From Pseudomonas marginalis (lineage in GTDB: Bacteria; Pseudomonadota; Gammaproteobacteria; Pseudomonadales; Pseudomonadaceae), in contig NZ_VTFG01000002.1 in NCBI RefSeq assembly GCF_008692035.1, forward strand, positions 744,001-808,000: a DNA stretch of 64,000 nucleotides, written 5' to 3'. A program made the position numbers and the translations under genes. Shown here one piece after another: positions 46,967-55,603 of the stretch. Under the pieces are notes generated by a model. The model saw only the letters and a program-made list of their open reading frames with translations. It had not been told where the DNA came from and searched no databases. Numbering within the stretch: position 1 is the stretch's first letter; each line of letters opens with the position of its first letter.

Positions 46967-49111
46967 TTAAGAAATTTCGCGCCGGAACGGCGGCAACGCA
47001 TTCAGGATCGCCTTGCCGTAGCGCTGGGTCACCAGGCGGCGGTCGAGCAAGGTGATGGTGCCCCGGTCTTCCTCGGTACGCAGCAAGCGACCGCAGGCCT
47101 GCACCAGCTTCAAGGAAGCATCCGGCACCGAGATCTCCATGAACGGGTTACCGCCCCGCGCTTCGATCCATTCGGCCAATGCGGCCTCGACCGGATCATC
47201 CGGCACCGAGAACGGGATCTTGGCGATCACCACGTGTTCGCAGTAGGCACCGGGCAAGTCCACGCCTTCGGCAAAACTCGCCAGGCCGAACAGCACGCTG
47301 GAATCCCCGCCATCGACCCGCGCCTTGTGCTTGTTCAGGGTTTCCTGCTTGGACAGGTTGCCCTGGATAAACACCTGCTTGCGCCAGTCGCGGTCGAGGC
47401 CGTCGAACACGTCCTGCATCTGCTTGCGCGACGAGAACAACACCAGGGTGCCGCGCGAACCTTCCACCAGGGAGGGCAGGTCGCGAATGATCGCCGCGGT
47501 GTGCGCCGGTGCATCCCGTGGGTCGGCCTTGAGATCGGGCACCCGCAGTACACCGGCGTCGGCATGATGGAACGGGCTTGGCACCACCGCCGTGACGGCC
47601 TTTTTCGGCAGCCCCGCGCGCATGCGGAAGCGGTCGAAGGTGCCCAGGGCAGTCAGCGTGGCCGAGGTCACCAGGCAGCCGTACGCCACGTTCCACAGGT
47701 TGCGGCGCAGCATCTCGGCGGCGAGGATCGGGCTGGCGTTGACCTCGATATCAAACAACGCACCGCTTTCCGACAGGGTCAGCCAGCGGGCCATGGGCGG
47801 GTTGTCTTCGGGGTCTTCGACGGTAAAGGCCGTCCACAGCTCCCAGTTGCCCTGGGAACGGGACAACAGGCTGCCGAACAGCGGATACCATTCCTCGGCC
47901 TGGTTGCTGGCGATGCCGATGTTGACCTCACCGTCCATGCCTTCCTTGAGCAAGTCAGTCAGGCGGGTGAACAGGTCGGTAAGACGGGAAAAGCCTTTCT
48001 TCAGTTCGATGCCCATTTCGCGCATATGCTCGGGGATCATCCCACCGACAAAGCGGTGGCGCGGGCGCTCACGGCCTTCCACATCTTCACCGGGCTTGAA
48101 GTCGGCCACCTGCTCGCAGGCGCTGAACATGAACTGTTGCTGGGTCTTGATCTCCCGCGCCAGCTCCGGCACCTGCTCGATCAACTTGCCCAGATCGCCG
48201 GGCAGCGGGTGCTGGGCGAGCAATTTGGTCAGGTTCTTCGCGGTGGTTTCCAGCCAGTCGGCGGTGGAACGCAGGCGCGTGTAGTGGGCGAAGTGGCCGA
48301 TAGCCTTGTCGGGCAGGTGATGGCCTTCGTCGAACACGTAAAGGGTGTCACGCGGGTCCGGCAACACGGCACCGCCGCCCAGGGCCAGGTCGGCCAGGAC
48401 CATATCGTGGTTGGTAACGATCACGTCGACCTTGCCCATGCCTTCGCGGGCCTTGTAGAAGGCGCACTGGCCGAAGTTGGGGCAATGGCGGTTGGTGCAC
48501 TGGCTGTGGTCGGTGGTCAGGCGTGCCCAGTCGGCATCTTCGAGGGCGGTGGGCCAGCTGTCGCGGTCGCCGTCCCATTTATTGCCGGCCAGTTTTTCGA
48601 TCATGCTGGTAAACAGCTTCTGGCTGACCTCATCCACCTCGATCTTGAAGCCTTCTTCCTCGAACAGCGACGCCGTGGCGGTTTGCGCGTGGCCTTCCTG
48701 CAGCAGCACGTCGAGCTTGGACAGGCACATGTAGCGGCCACGGCCCTTGGCCAGGGCGAAGGTGAAGTTCAGGCCGCTGTTGCGCATCAGGTCGGGCAGG
48801 TCTTTGTAGACGATCTGCTCCTGCAGGGCGACGGTGGCAGTGGCGATCACCAGGCGCTTGCCGGCGGCCTTGGCGGTCGGGATCGCAGCCAGGCTGTAGG
48901 CCACGGTCTTGCCGGTACCGGTACCGGCTTCGACGGCCACGACGGCGGGCTCACCTTCGCGGCGGCCTTCGTCATCGGTGTCGATATCCCCGAGGACCTT
49001 GGCCACTTCGGCGATCATCAGGCGTTGGCCGTAGCGCGGTTTCAAGCTCTTGGCTTCGAGAAAACGCGTGTAGGCGCCCTGGATCGTGGTTTTGAGTTCA
49101 GTGCTGATCAT
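46967..49111 (-). CDS. dinG: ATP-dependent DNA helicase DinG
   Basis: A 714-aa superfamily 2 Fe-S helicase (5'-3') that resolves R-loops and D-loops. Walker A is residues 61-69 (EAGTGTGKT); the DEAH-type box is FDEGHHLPD. The 4Fe-4S cysteines are YMCLSKLD and the cluster CTNRHCPNFGQC. Helicase C motif: VQACGRLLRTEEDRGTI. It is damage-inducible in E. coli through LexA; no LexA box is evident just upstream here. It starts 99 bases from the divergent copD-like gene. Confidence 0.95.
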   Translation of the reverse strand: MISTELKTTIQGAYTRFLEAKSLKPRYGQRLMIAEVAKVLGDIDTDDEGRREGEPAVVAVEAGTGTGKTVAYSLAAIPTAKAAGKRLVIATATVALQEQIVYKDLPDLMRNSGLNFTFALAKGRGRYMCLSKLDVLLQEGHAQTATASLFEEEGFKIEVDEVSQKLFTSMIEKLAGNKWDGDRDSWPTALEDADWARLTTDHSQCTNRHCPNFGQCAFYKAREGMGKVDVIVTNHDMVLADLALGGGAVLPDPRDTLYVFDEGHHLPDKAIGHFAHYTRLRSTADWLETTAKNLTKLLAQHPLPGDLGKLIEQVPELAREIKTQQQFMFSACEQVADFKPGEDVEGRERPRHRFVGGMIPEHMREMGIELKKGFSRLTDLFTRLTDLLKEGMDGEVNIGIASNQAEEWYPLFGSLLSRSQGNWELWTAFTVEDPEDNPPMARWLTLSESGALFDIEVNASPILAAEMLRRNLWNVAYGCLVTSATLTALGTFDRFRMRAGLPKKAVTAVVPSPFHHADAGVLRVPDLKADPRDAPAHTAAIIRDLPSLVEGSRGTLVLFSSRKQMQDVFDGLDRDWRKQVFIQGNLSKQETLNKHKARVDGGDSSVLFGLASFAEGVDLPGAYCEHVVIAKIPFSVPDDPVEAALAEWIEARGGNPFMEISVPDASLKLVQACGRLLRTEEDRGTITLLDRRLVTQRYGKAILNALPPFRREIS

Positions 49112-49210
49112 GGATAGTCGGGCGCAAAAAACGCTGGATAAATTTTCAGTGGTTCGGATCGGCCGCTATCATACCCCGCTAATTAATCCCGCGCAGAACG
49201 GAGTACCACA

Positions 49211-49675
49211 ATGACCGCGTTTAGCCTCGTTTACACCCTGCATGTATTGGCCGCCCTGATCTGGGTCGGCGGCATGTTTTTCGCCTGGATGATCCTGCGC
49301 CCAGCCGCTGTGGCGGCCCTTGAGGGCCCTGCCCGACTCAAGCTGTGGGCCAATGTGTTTCAACGTTTTTTCGTGTGGGTATGGGTGGCAGTGCTGGTTT
49401 TGCCGATCAGCGGCGTCGGCCTGCTGCACCTGCGCTTCAGCGGGTTTGAAAGCGCACCGCGCTATGTGCAGGTGATGATGGGTTTGTATCTGGTGATGAC
49501 GGCGTTGTTTATCCGTATCCAGGCGCTGAAGTTTCCGCAACTGAAGGCGGCGGTGGCGGCTGAGGATTGGCCGGCGGGTGCGGCTGCACTGGGGCAGATT
49601 CGCAAGCTGGTGGGGATCAACCTGATCGTGGGGTTGGTGGTGGTGGCGATTGCATCGGCTCGGCCGATGTTCTGA
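49211..49675 (+). CDS. CopD-family membrane protein
   Basis: A 154-aa inner-membrane protein with four helices of the CopD type: LVYTLHVLAALIWVGGMFFA at helix 1 carries the conserved histidine and G-G-M, and FFVWVWVAVLVLPISGVGLL helix 2. Such short CopD proteins may carry heme or copper; function is not established. ATG after GGAGTACCACA. Confidence 0.83.
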   Translation: MTAFSLVYTLHVLAALIWVGGMFFAWMILRPAAVAALEGPARLKLWANVFQRFFVWVWVAVLVLPISGVGLLHLRFSGFESAPRYVQVMMGLYLVMTALFIRIQALKFPQLKAAVAAEDWPAGAAALGQIRKLVGINLIVGLVVVAIASARPMF

Positions 49676-49686
49676 GTACAGTCACA

Positions 49687-49715
49687 AGCTGCAAGCTCGA
49701 AGCTTGCAGCTCTTT
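49687..49715. terminator. Hairpin between convergent genes
   Basis: AGCTGCAAGCT and AGCTTGCAGCT (11-bp perfect arms around CGA), then TCTTT on the plus strand. It lies between the convergent copD-like and collagen-like genes and probably ends the former. Confidence 0.7.
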
Positions 49716-49720
49716 AGAAC

Positions 49721-50479
49721 TTAGAGCCGCTGAATAGTCACGGTACCCGCAGGCCCAGATGGCCCCGGCTGCCCTTCCAACCCTGGGCGGCCCTTCTCGC
49801 CACCATCGGCGCGGTACACCAGGCAGCCTTTGGACTCCCCGCCTTTGCCCGGCTTGCCGGCCGTGCCGGCCAAACCTCCAGCACCGCCATCCACCCAGAC
49901 CTTGATGTGTTCAGCCGGGAAGTCCTTCGGCAATTCCACGCGAACCTGTGCACCCGCCCCACCCGGCAGGCCATCGCCGCCGTTATCGCCATTGAAACCG
50001 CGCCCCGCCGAGCCCCAGGTGCACCCAGGATCCACGCCATTGGCGCCATCCAGCCCGGCATACCCTTGGGCACCGGCGCCGCCACGGGCATCCACCGAGA
50101 GTTCTTCAGCCGTCAGCGAGTTGATGCGCAAGGTCAGGTCACGCCCGGCCTTGGCCGGTTTTTCATGGGTGCCGGGAGCACCGCGCGAGGTGATCTGGCT
50201 GCCCTGCTCAAGTTGTGCATGCCGCACCTGCAATTGCAGCGCCGTATTGCCAGGAACAATTGCGATGCGTGCGTCGCGGCCCAGGTGCAGTTCATCCACC
50301 GTGACCTGGCTGATGGTGGCCGGAATCAGCAACGTGCCGTAGTCCGCCACGTCCAGGCGCTCCAGTTGCAACACGCTGGTGCTGGAGGGAAGGCGCATCA
50401 ATGAGTTGGTTTCGACACTGACGCTTTGGGCCAGGGCAACGGGGCTGACCAACAGGGCCAACAGAAAAACCTTACGCAT
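49721..50479 (-). CDS. Exported collagen-like Gly-rich protein
   Basis: A 252-aa protein with signal peptide MRKVFLLALLVSPVALAQS. The middle is a beta-rich, parallel-helix-like region with hydrophobic periodicity (LHLGRDARIAIVPGNTALQL). The C-terminal half is glycine-rich with partial collagen triplets (GLDGANGVDPGC, GFNGDNGGDGLPGGAGA, GTAGKPGKGGESKG, GRPGLEGQPGPSGPAGT). The run is interrupted, so a true triple helix is uncertain. Two adjacent ATG codons (50482 and 50479) follow AGGAG; the second has better spacing. Function unknown; possibly a surface or matrix protein. Confidence 0.78.
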   Translation of the reverse strand: MRKVFLLALLVSPVALAQSVSVETNSLMRLPSSTSVLQLERLDVADYGTLLIPATISQVTVDELHLGRDARIAIVPGNTALQLQVRHAQLEQGSQITSRGAPGTHEKPAKAGRDLTLRINSLTAEELSVDARGGAGAQGYAGLDGANGVDPGCTWGSAGRGFNGDNGGDGLPGGAGAQVRVELPKDFPAEHIKVWVDGGAGGLAGTAGKPGKGGESKGCLVYRADGGEKGRPGLEGQPGPSGPAGTVTIQRL

Positions 50480-50602
50480 CATGGGGCTCCTGAATGTTTT
50501 CAAATTTTTCTTTGGACGCACAGTAACGACTTCTACAGGCGATTTGCCAGTGAAGGTTCAAAAAACTTGAGAGGGAGCGGTTCAAGCGAGGGTGGCCGGC
50601 AA

Positions 50603-50627
50603 TGCCCCTGTGGATCCCACAGGGGCA
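50603..50627. repeat. Perfect hairpin after the OmpA-type gene
   Basis: TGCCCCTGTGG and CCACAGGGGCA (11 bp) around ATC, 8 bases after the stop of the minus-strand OmpA-type gene. Either a terminator without T-run or another REP-like element. Confidence 0.6.
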
Positions 50628-50634
50628 AGGGCTG

Positions 50635-51330
50635 TCAGCGGTTGATCTGGATTTCCGTGCGGCGGTTCAGGGCGCGGCCTTCAGCGGTCTTGTTGTCGGC
50701 GACCGGATGGCTTTCGCCCGCCCCGGTGACAGATACAAAGGCACTGCGGGGCACCCCGGCGCCGATCAGGTAATCGGTGACCGAATGGGCACGTTTTTCC
50801 GAGAGTTTCTGGTTGTAGGCGTCTTTACCGACGCTGTCGGTGTGACCACTGACCCGTAGCTGGGCGCTCGGGGCTTCCTGTTTCAGGCGCGTGGCAATGG
50901 TGTCAAGTTTGGTTTTATCCGCCGCCGTCAACTTGGCCGAGTCGAACTGGAAGTGCACATCGCGGATCACGATGGTTTCTTCCTTGACCACGACCACCTC
51001 CTCGACCACCGCCGCCGGCGGTGCCGGTGGGCAACCATTGGCGTCAACCTGCACGCCTTTCGGGGTGCCCGGGCACTTGTCGCGGCTGTCCGGCACGCCA
51101 TCGCCATCTTCGTCGCCATCGCCGTGCACCCAGCAATAGGCGCCGGCCATGCCGCCGACCAGCAACGCGCCATAGCCTGCGTAGGCCGAGCTTTCAGTCG
51201 CACCGATCGCTGCACCGGTCACACCGCCGACAGCGGCACAGGTAGGCCAATCGGTTTTTTGCAAGCCTGCGCAACCTGTCAATACTCCGGTTAGCAGAAC
51301 CAAGGGTAGAGCTGTCCGCATGATGCTCAT
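50635..51330 (-). CDS. OmpA-family lipoprotein
   Basis: A 231-aa lipoprotein: ATG 51330 after AGGAGAAAGTCAG; signal MSIMRTALPLVLLTGVLTGC with Cys20. A glycine-zipper segment (GGVTGAAIGATESSAYAGYG) and a calcium-type acidic repeat (DGDEDGDGVPDSRDKCPGT) precede the OmpA_C domain (HFQFDSAKLTAADKTKLDTI, VSGHTDSVGKDAYNQKLSEK, EGRALNRRTEIQI). It ties the outer membrane to peptidoglycan. The gene is a single unit. Confidence 0.92.
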   Translation of the reverse strand: MSIMRTALPLVLLTGVLTGCAGLQKTDWPTCAAVGGVTGAAIGATESSAYAGYGALLVGGMAGAYCWVHGDGDEDGDGVPDSRDKCPGTPKGVQVDANGCPPAPPAAVVEEVVVVKEETIVIRDVHFQFDSAKLTAADKTKLDTIATRLKQEAPSAQLRVSGHTDSVGKDAYNQKLSEKRAHSVTDYLIGAGVPRSAFVSVTGAGESHPVADNKTAEGRALNRRTEIQINR

Positions 51331-51522
51331 CTGACTTTCTCCTGAGGGGATCGGCGGGGGCCGATGGGTGGAGTAAAGACCGCTCTTTTCAACTGCGCCA
51401 CTACGCCAAGCCCCCCGTATTCATTGGGGATCGTCGCCCACGTAGGACTTTTCGCAGCCACCCGCTCTAGGCCCGCACGCTCAGCCGCGCTAGTCTCTAG
51501 GGTCCTGATGTGAGGATCTCTG

Positions 51523-52020
51523 ATGACCGCTGGTATTTCTGCCCGTACTCCCCAGCAAGCGCTGGCCGCCTTGCTCGATCTGCACCAGCCCAAACGCCTG
51601 TTGCTGTTGGGTGCCAGCCAGTTCCCGGCGCTGGACGCCTTTAAGGACGCACACCCTGACACCCAGGTGTTCTGCGCCGCGCCAGGGCCATTGCCGCAAG
51701 CACTGGCGGCCCAACGGTTTGACCTGGCGCTGGTGGTCGATTGCCTCGAGCACCTGCCAAAACCCCAAGGCCTGACCTTGCTCGGCGGCATCCGCAACCT
51801 CAACGCCAGCCGCATTGCGGTGCTGGTGGACCTGGGCGCCTGCGGCTGGAAGGAAACCGACTTCTTCTCCCTGGCGCTGCAGGCCGGCGAGCGTTTCCAG
51901 CGCGATGAGCAGGTGCTGACGCTGTTTACCTACGATCTGCTTGACTATAAACAGGTGCCGGACTGGCTCAACGCCCGTTTCTGGGCCAACCCGGAAAACT
52001 TCGGAAAGTATTGGTGGTAA
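51523..52020 (+). CDS. DUF6231-type protein, methyltransferase-like fold
   Basis: A 165-aa protein that I recognise as a conserved Pseudomonas family placed next to ychJ. It has a truncated Rossmann-like start (LLLLGASQFPALDAFKDAHP), LALVVDCLEHLPKPQGLTLL in the position of a methyltransferase motif, and a C terminus WLNARFWANPENFGKYWW. A SAM-binding glycine motif is not convincing, so it may be an inactive relative. The stop lies 3 bases before ychJ, so the two are co-transcribed. Confidence 0.75.
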   Translation: MTAGISARTPQQALAALLDLHQPKRLLLLGASQFPALDAFKDAHPDTQVFCAAPGPLPQALAAQRFDLALVVDCLEHLPKPQGLTLLGGIRNLNASRIAVLVDLGACGWKETDFFSLALQAGERFQRDEQVLTLFTYDLLDYKQVPDWLNARFWANPENFGKYWW

Positions 52021-52023
52021 TTA

Positions 52024-52512
52024 ATGAGTACATCCATTTGCCCCTGCGGCAGTGGCAACCTGCTGGATGCCTGCTGCGGCCATTATCACGCCGGGCACCC
52101 GGCACCCTGCGCCAGCGCCCTGATGCGTTCACGCTACAGCGCCTATGTGCTGGGCCTGGTGGACTATCTGGTCGCCACCACTTTGCCCGCGCAACAGGCT
52201 GGCCTGGACCGTGAGGCCATCGCCGCCTGGAGCGCCCAGAGCACCTGGCTAGGCCTGGAGGTTGAAAGCTCCGAAGTGTTCGGCGGCCAGCCGGAACACG
52301 CCTTCGTGACCTTCACCGCACGCTGGCATGACAGCACCGGCGAACATAGCCACCGCGAGCAGTCTTCTTTCGTACAGAATGAAGGGCGCTGGTACTTCAT
52401 CGACCCCACGGTGGAAGTGAAAACCGGACGCAACGATGCGTGCCTGTGCGGCAGTGGGCAAAAATTCAAGAAGTGCTGCCACAATTACCTACATACCAAT
52501 CCGGTTCTGTAG
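52024..52512 (+). CDS. ychJ: YchJ-family SEC-C protein, 3' end altered by the integrated element
   Basis: A 162-aa UPF0225 protein: N-terminal SEC-C motif CPCGSGNLLDACCGHYHAG, the YchJ core (RSRYSAYVLGLVDYLVATT; WVHDS-like RWHDSTGEHSHREQSSF) and a C-terminal SEC-C motif CLCGSGQKFKKCCHNY. Zinc binding by the Cys clusters is expected. The last residues after the second SEC-C motif (LHTNPVL) are not part of the family core and probably derive from the inserted element, whose integrase starts 8 bases later. Confidence 0.88.
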   Translation: MSTSICPCGSGNLLDACCGHYHAGHPAPCASALMRSRYSAYVLGLVDYLVATTLPAQQAGLDREAIAAWSAQSTWLGLEVESSEVFGGQPEHAFVTFTARWHDSTGEHSHREQSSFVQNEGRWYFIDPTVEVKTGRNDACLCGSGQKFKKCCHNYLHTNPVL

Positions 52513-52520
52513 GAAGCACC

Positions 52521-54209
52521 ATGCCCAAGGTTTTCAGCTACGTCAGGTTCAGCAGTGCTAAGCAGTCAACAGGCGATAGCAAGGCCCGCCAACTCAAATC
52601 AGCCAAGGCGTTCGCCGACGAACATGGGTACGAGCTGGCAGACCCGAAGGACTATCTGTTCTTCGATGCGGGCCGGTCTGCATATAAAGGAAGACACCTA
52701 GACGACACTGGCGAGCTGGCGCGATTCCTTGCATTCGTAGAGGACGGGACCGTACCAACGGGCAGCATCTTGGTAATCGAGTCGCTAGACCGCCTCTCCC
52801 GTGAGCGTGTACGTGATGCCCTACCCCGCTTCCTCGATCTGCTGGCAAAAGGGATCAATGTCTACACCAGCACGGACAGGCGCCTCTACACCAGCGACTA
52901 CAACGAGATAGACCTGATCGTTTCGATCATCACTATGAGCCGTGCCCACGAAGAAAGCGCCACCAAGGGCAGCCGCGTCTCATCCGCATGGCAGAACAAA
53001 CACAAGGAAGCACGCGAGACAGGCAAACCGCTGGGTAAGCTCAGACCGTTATGGCTTGACCTGACGCCAGACGGGTATGTGTTGAATCCAGATCATGCCC
53101 AGGTAGTGCAGCGGATCTTTGACTTATCTGCCAAGGGCTATGGCTCTCGTGTAATCGCTGCCACTCTCAACCAAGACGGCATACCCACATTCTCAGCGGA
53201 CCGGAAAAACTCCAGTGGCCTTTGGGGGTTCAGCACGATCCGGCACATCCTCGAAAGCCGCACGACTCTAGGCGAGTATCAACCGCACACCTTTATAGAC
53301 GGAGTACGTACTCCAGACGGCGAACCGATCAAGAGCTATTTTCCGCCCGTGGTTACTGAGGAGCAGTTCTACCTAGCTGCTGCTGCCAGAGCATCCCGAA
53401 GGTTGCACAAGGTCACAAAGGTGACCAAGAACTTCAACGTACTGGCAGGGATTTTCTTCTGCCAGAAATGCGGTGGGGCCATGCACCTACAAGGCTTCAA
53501 GAACCGGAAGTATTTCAAGTGCGCCAACAAGCAAAAAGGCATGTGTGATTCCGGCGTGGTTGGGGCTGAACGCTCGGAGCTGGTGTTCCAAGAAGTTTTA
53601 GCCAAGATCGATAGCCTGTCCCTAGTGCGCTCAAGCTCAGGAAGCCTAACCCAGAAGATACAGGTGATGGACGGACGGGTTGAGGAGCTGAGGGCCAAGC
53701 AAGCCAACGCAGAATCCTCACACCAAGAATTTCCCAGCAGGATCACCGCGAAGCTGTTGCAGCAAATCGAAATAGGCCTGGAAGCGCTCAACGCTGAACG
53801 TGAAGCTCTCGCCCAAAACCTTGCTACTGATCAGGTGGTGAGTAAGTCGGACTTCTTTGAAAGGCTCGACCTGACAAGCTACGAAGGGCGTGCAGCAGCA
53901 AACAATCTAGTCAAGCGGCTAGGTGTGCGTATCGGCGTTACGAAGCTGGAACGGACGAACGAATGCTACGCGGTCAGTATTGAAGGCAATGTCTCCTTCC
54001 TGATCTACCACCGGGAAGCTGCACTCACGATCAGGTCCGTAGATAGCAACATTCTCGACAAGCAAGTGATGCATGGCGAGATAACTCAAGACCAGAGAGT
54101 GCGGCTTGAGCAAATCAGAGAAATGGGTGATGTCCAGGGGCCAACGTCTTTAGTGCGAGCGCTTTTCAACTGGGAACATGTTGTAGCCAGCAAAGTAGAC
54201 AATGGCTGA
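52521..54209 (+). CDS. Large serine recombinase (integrase)
   Basis: A 562-aa serine integrase. The resolvase domain begins MPKVFSYVRFSSAKQSTGDS, with nucleophile Ser11 (or Ser12) after Arg9; IESLDRLSRERVRDALPR is the conserved helix region. The recombinase domain (about 180-290) and a zinc ribbon with Cys314, Cys317, Cys334 and Cys342 follow, then a coiled-coil stretch (about 370-430) that regulates synapsis. ATG 52521 follows TAGGAAGCACC; the in-frame extension back to 52440 only reads ychJ in another frame. It lies at the element edge, as integrases usually do. Confidence 0.93.
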   Translation: MPKVFSYVRFSSAKQSTGDSKARQLKSAKAFADEHGYELADPKDYLFFDAGRSAYKGRHLDDTGELARFLAFVEDGTVPTGSILVIESLDRLSRERVRDALPRFLDLLAKGINVYTSTDRRLYTSDYNEIDLIVSIITMSRAHEESATKGSRVSSAWQNKHKEARETGKPLGKLRPLWLDLTPDGYVLNPDHAQVVQRIFDLSAKGYGSRVIAATLNQDGIPTFSADRKNSSGLWGFSTIRHILESRTTLGEYQPHTFIDGVRTPDGEPIKSYFPPVVTEEQFYLAAAARASRRLHKVTKVTKNFNVLAGIFFCQKCGGAMHLQGFKNRKYFKCANKQKGMCDSGVVGAERSELVFQEVLAKIDSLSLVRSSSGSLTQKIQVMDGRVEELRAKQANAESSHQEFPSRITAKLLQQIEIGLEALNAEREALAQNLATDQVVSKSDFFERLDLTSYEGRAAANNLVKRLGVRIGVTKLERTNECYAVSIEGNVSFLIYHREAALTIRSVDSNILDKQVMHGEITQDQRVRLEQIREMGDVQGPTSLVRALFNWEHVVASKVDNG

Positions 54210-54398
54210 TTGCCAGCCAACCAAACGTCAAAAAGCCACCACCCATCCGACAACCGAGCATATTTTGACAAACGGTTGACACTATGAGAGCTGCGCCCTA
54301 CACGGGTGTTCCACGTTTTATACACATTTTTTCCACAATGTTACCCACAGGTAGTGCGTTGCTAAGCCCCCCAAAACGCATTATCTTGTAGCCACGGC

Positions 54399-54421
54399 AA
54401 AAAAAAACCCTACATGTAGGG
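54399..54421 (-). terminator. Terminator-like palindrome
   Basis: The palindrome CCCTACATGTAGGG (54408-54421) is followed on the minus strand by nine T (54407-54399). It can block minus-strand transcription from the element toward the integrase gene; on the plus strand only ATTTT follows. Confidence 0.7.
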
Positions 54422-54669
54422 ATTTTGATAGCTGGAAGACCAAGAATAGGTCTTGTAGAAGGGAAAGCTTGCGAGTGGTCACGCGAAGTTTGGCGACAGA
54501 ACGTGATCCACCCGCACCACCCCCGATACGAACGTTTCGAAAAACGCATGAATCTGGGCAGGCGGTTATTAAGCCAACAGCGTGACTCTCACGTCAACAA
54601 CACTTTGAGTGTACGTTGCCACGCCCAGAGGATTGCACCACAGCAATCTCTCTAGAGGCTCGACCTACT

Positions 54670-54816
54670 ATGACTAGACGTCATCGTAACCGCTCGTCGA
54701 TTCAACGCTCCAAAAGTGTTTTCGTTCACGACTACCCACGCTGGAGGTTTGGGCGATGGGAACACGTGCGTCAGCATTTCCGCAGTCTGCCGTTCCAATA
54801 CGCACTTGACCTGTAG
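54670..54816 (+). CDS. Possible small basic protein
   Basis: A 48-residue frame beginning MTRRHRNRSSIQRSKSVFVH, rich in Arg and His, preceded by AGAGG at 13 bases. It is the only plausible small gene in the 740-base stretch between the integrase and the immunity gene (54210-54948), which otherwise shows the palindrome at 54399 and a GCCACCG/CGGTGGC hairpin at about 54829-54858 without T-run. No homology is recognised. Confidence 0.3.
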   Translation: MTRRHRNRSSIQRSKSVFVHDYPRWRFGRWEHVRQHFRSLPFQYALDL

Positions 54817-54948
54817 GAGATAGAACAAGCCACCGGCGTGAGAGTCGGTGGCTTCCTACGGTAACAACTCTATCGGCACCCTTTCGTGATGGCATGTGGC
54901 TATTCCAATGAGTAGTATCGCCAGACCACTCATCGACTGGGAGCAGCC

Positions 54949-55320
54949 ATGAAAGCCGGAACCGCATCAGCGATTGTAATGGTAGCAACCTTAGGGTGTG
55001 GGCACGCGTTAGCATCTGACGGAAATGACTTAGTTAAAGGTTGTTCAGATGTAGTCAGAAGCATGGACGGACTGAAAGCCAGGAACCTCTACGCGGCAGG
55101 GAGTTGCCTGGGACTAGTCTCTGGCGTCATGGATACTCTAACAATCGTAGACGACTCATTACCCCCCAAAGAAAAGATTTGCTACCCAAGTCAAGGCATC
55201 CCATACGGCCAAGCCGTTAGAGTCGTCCTTAAATACCTAAATGACCATCCTTCGGACCTACATCAAAATGCATCAGTTCTAACCGCCGATGCACTGAGGA
55301 GTGCATACTCCTGCAAATAG
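54949..55320 (+). CDS. Exported Rap1a/Tai-type immunity protein
   Basis: A 123-aa periplasmic protein with signal peptide MKAGTASAIVMVATLGCGHA ending LAS. The mature pattern matches the Rap1a/Tai fold: RNLYAAGSCLGLVSGVMDTL, KICYPSQGIPYGQAVRVVLK, YLNDHPSDLHQNASVLTADA and a final YSC. Cys32, Cys53, Cys78 and Cys122 can form two disulfides. Known members neutralise peptidoglycan amidase effectors of type VI secretion (Serratia Rap/Tai4). Here it is an orphan with no effector beside it, cargo of the mobile element. ATG follows GGAGCAGCC. A phage-lysis or superinfection role is an alternative. Confidence 0.78.
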   Translation: MKAGTASAIVMVATLGCGHALASDGNDLVKGCSDVVRSMDGLKARNLYAAGSCLGLVSGVMDTLTIVDDSLPPKEKICYPSQGIPYGQAVRVVLKYLNDHPSDLHQNASVLTADALRSAYSCK

Positions 55321-55558
55321 GCTGACAGACTCCCAGCACACCCACCCCGCGCCGCCAGCGACATCGCAACTCGATGGGGGGGGGCAAGGTGTCAGCCAGG
55401 AAAAATAAGCTGGGGGATGGATACCTGTCTGAGCTGCTTAGCAGCGTGCACCGTCAGACACTGGAAACTGTCGTGATCTATAAATAAGACGTACTTGGGT
55501 GCCACTGAGCTTGCTTCTGGCGGGCGCAGAGCGTGGTGCTGTGGGTGTCATCAGCCAC
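55321..55558. other. Intergenic stretch, nothing recognised
   Basis: No gene and no clear signal, apart from a run of ten G near 55375-55384. The tyrosine recombinase terminator follows. Confidence 0.4.
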
Positions 55559-55580
55559 AAAAAAACCCGCTCAAGGCGGG
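55559..55580 (-). terminator. Terminator of the tyrosine recombinase gene
   Basis: CCCGC/GCGGG around a 5-base loop (55566-55580). On the minus strand it is followed by seven T (55565-55559), 24 bases after the recombinase stop. Confidence 0.82.
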
Positions 55581-55603
55581 CATTGGGTGTAGTTAGTAGA
55601 CCG

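Noticed and set aside
46943..49117. 724-codon open frame on the plus strand
   Set aside because: Antisense to dinG, whose helicase motifs are clear.
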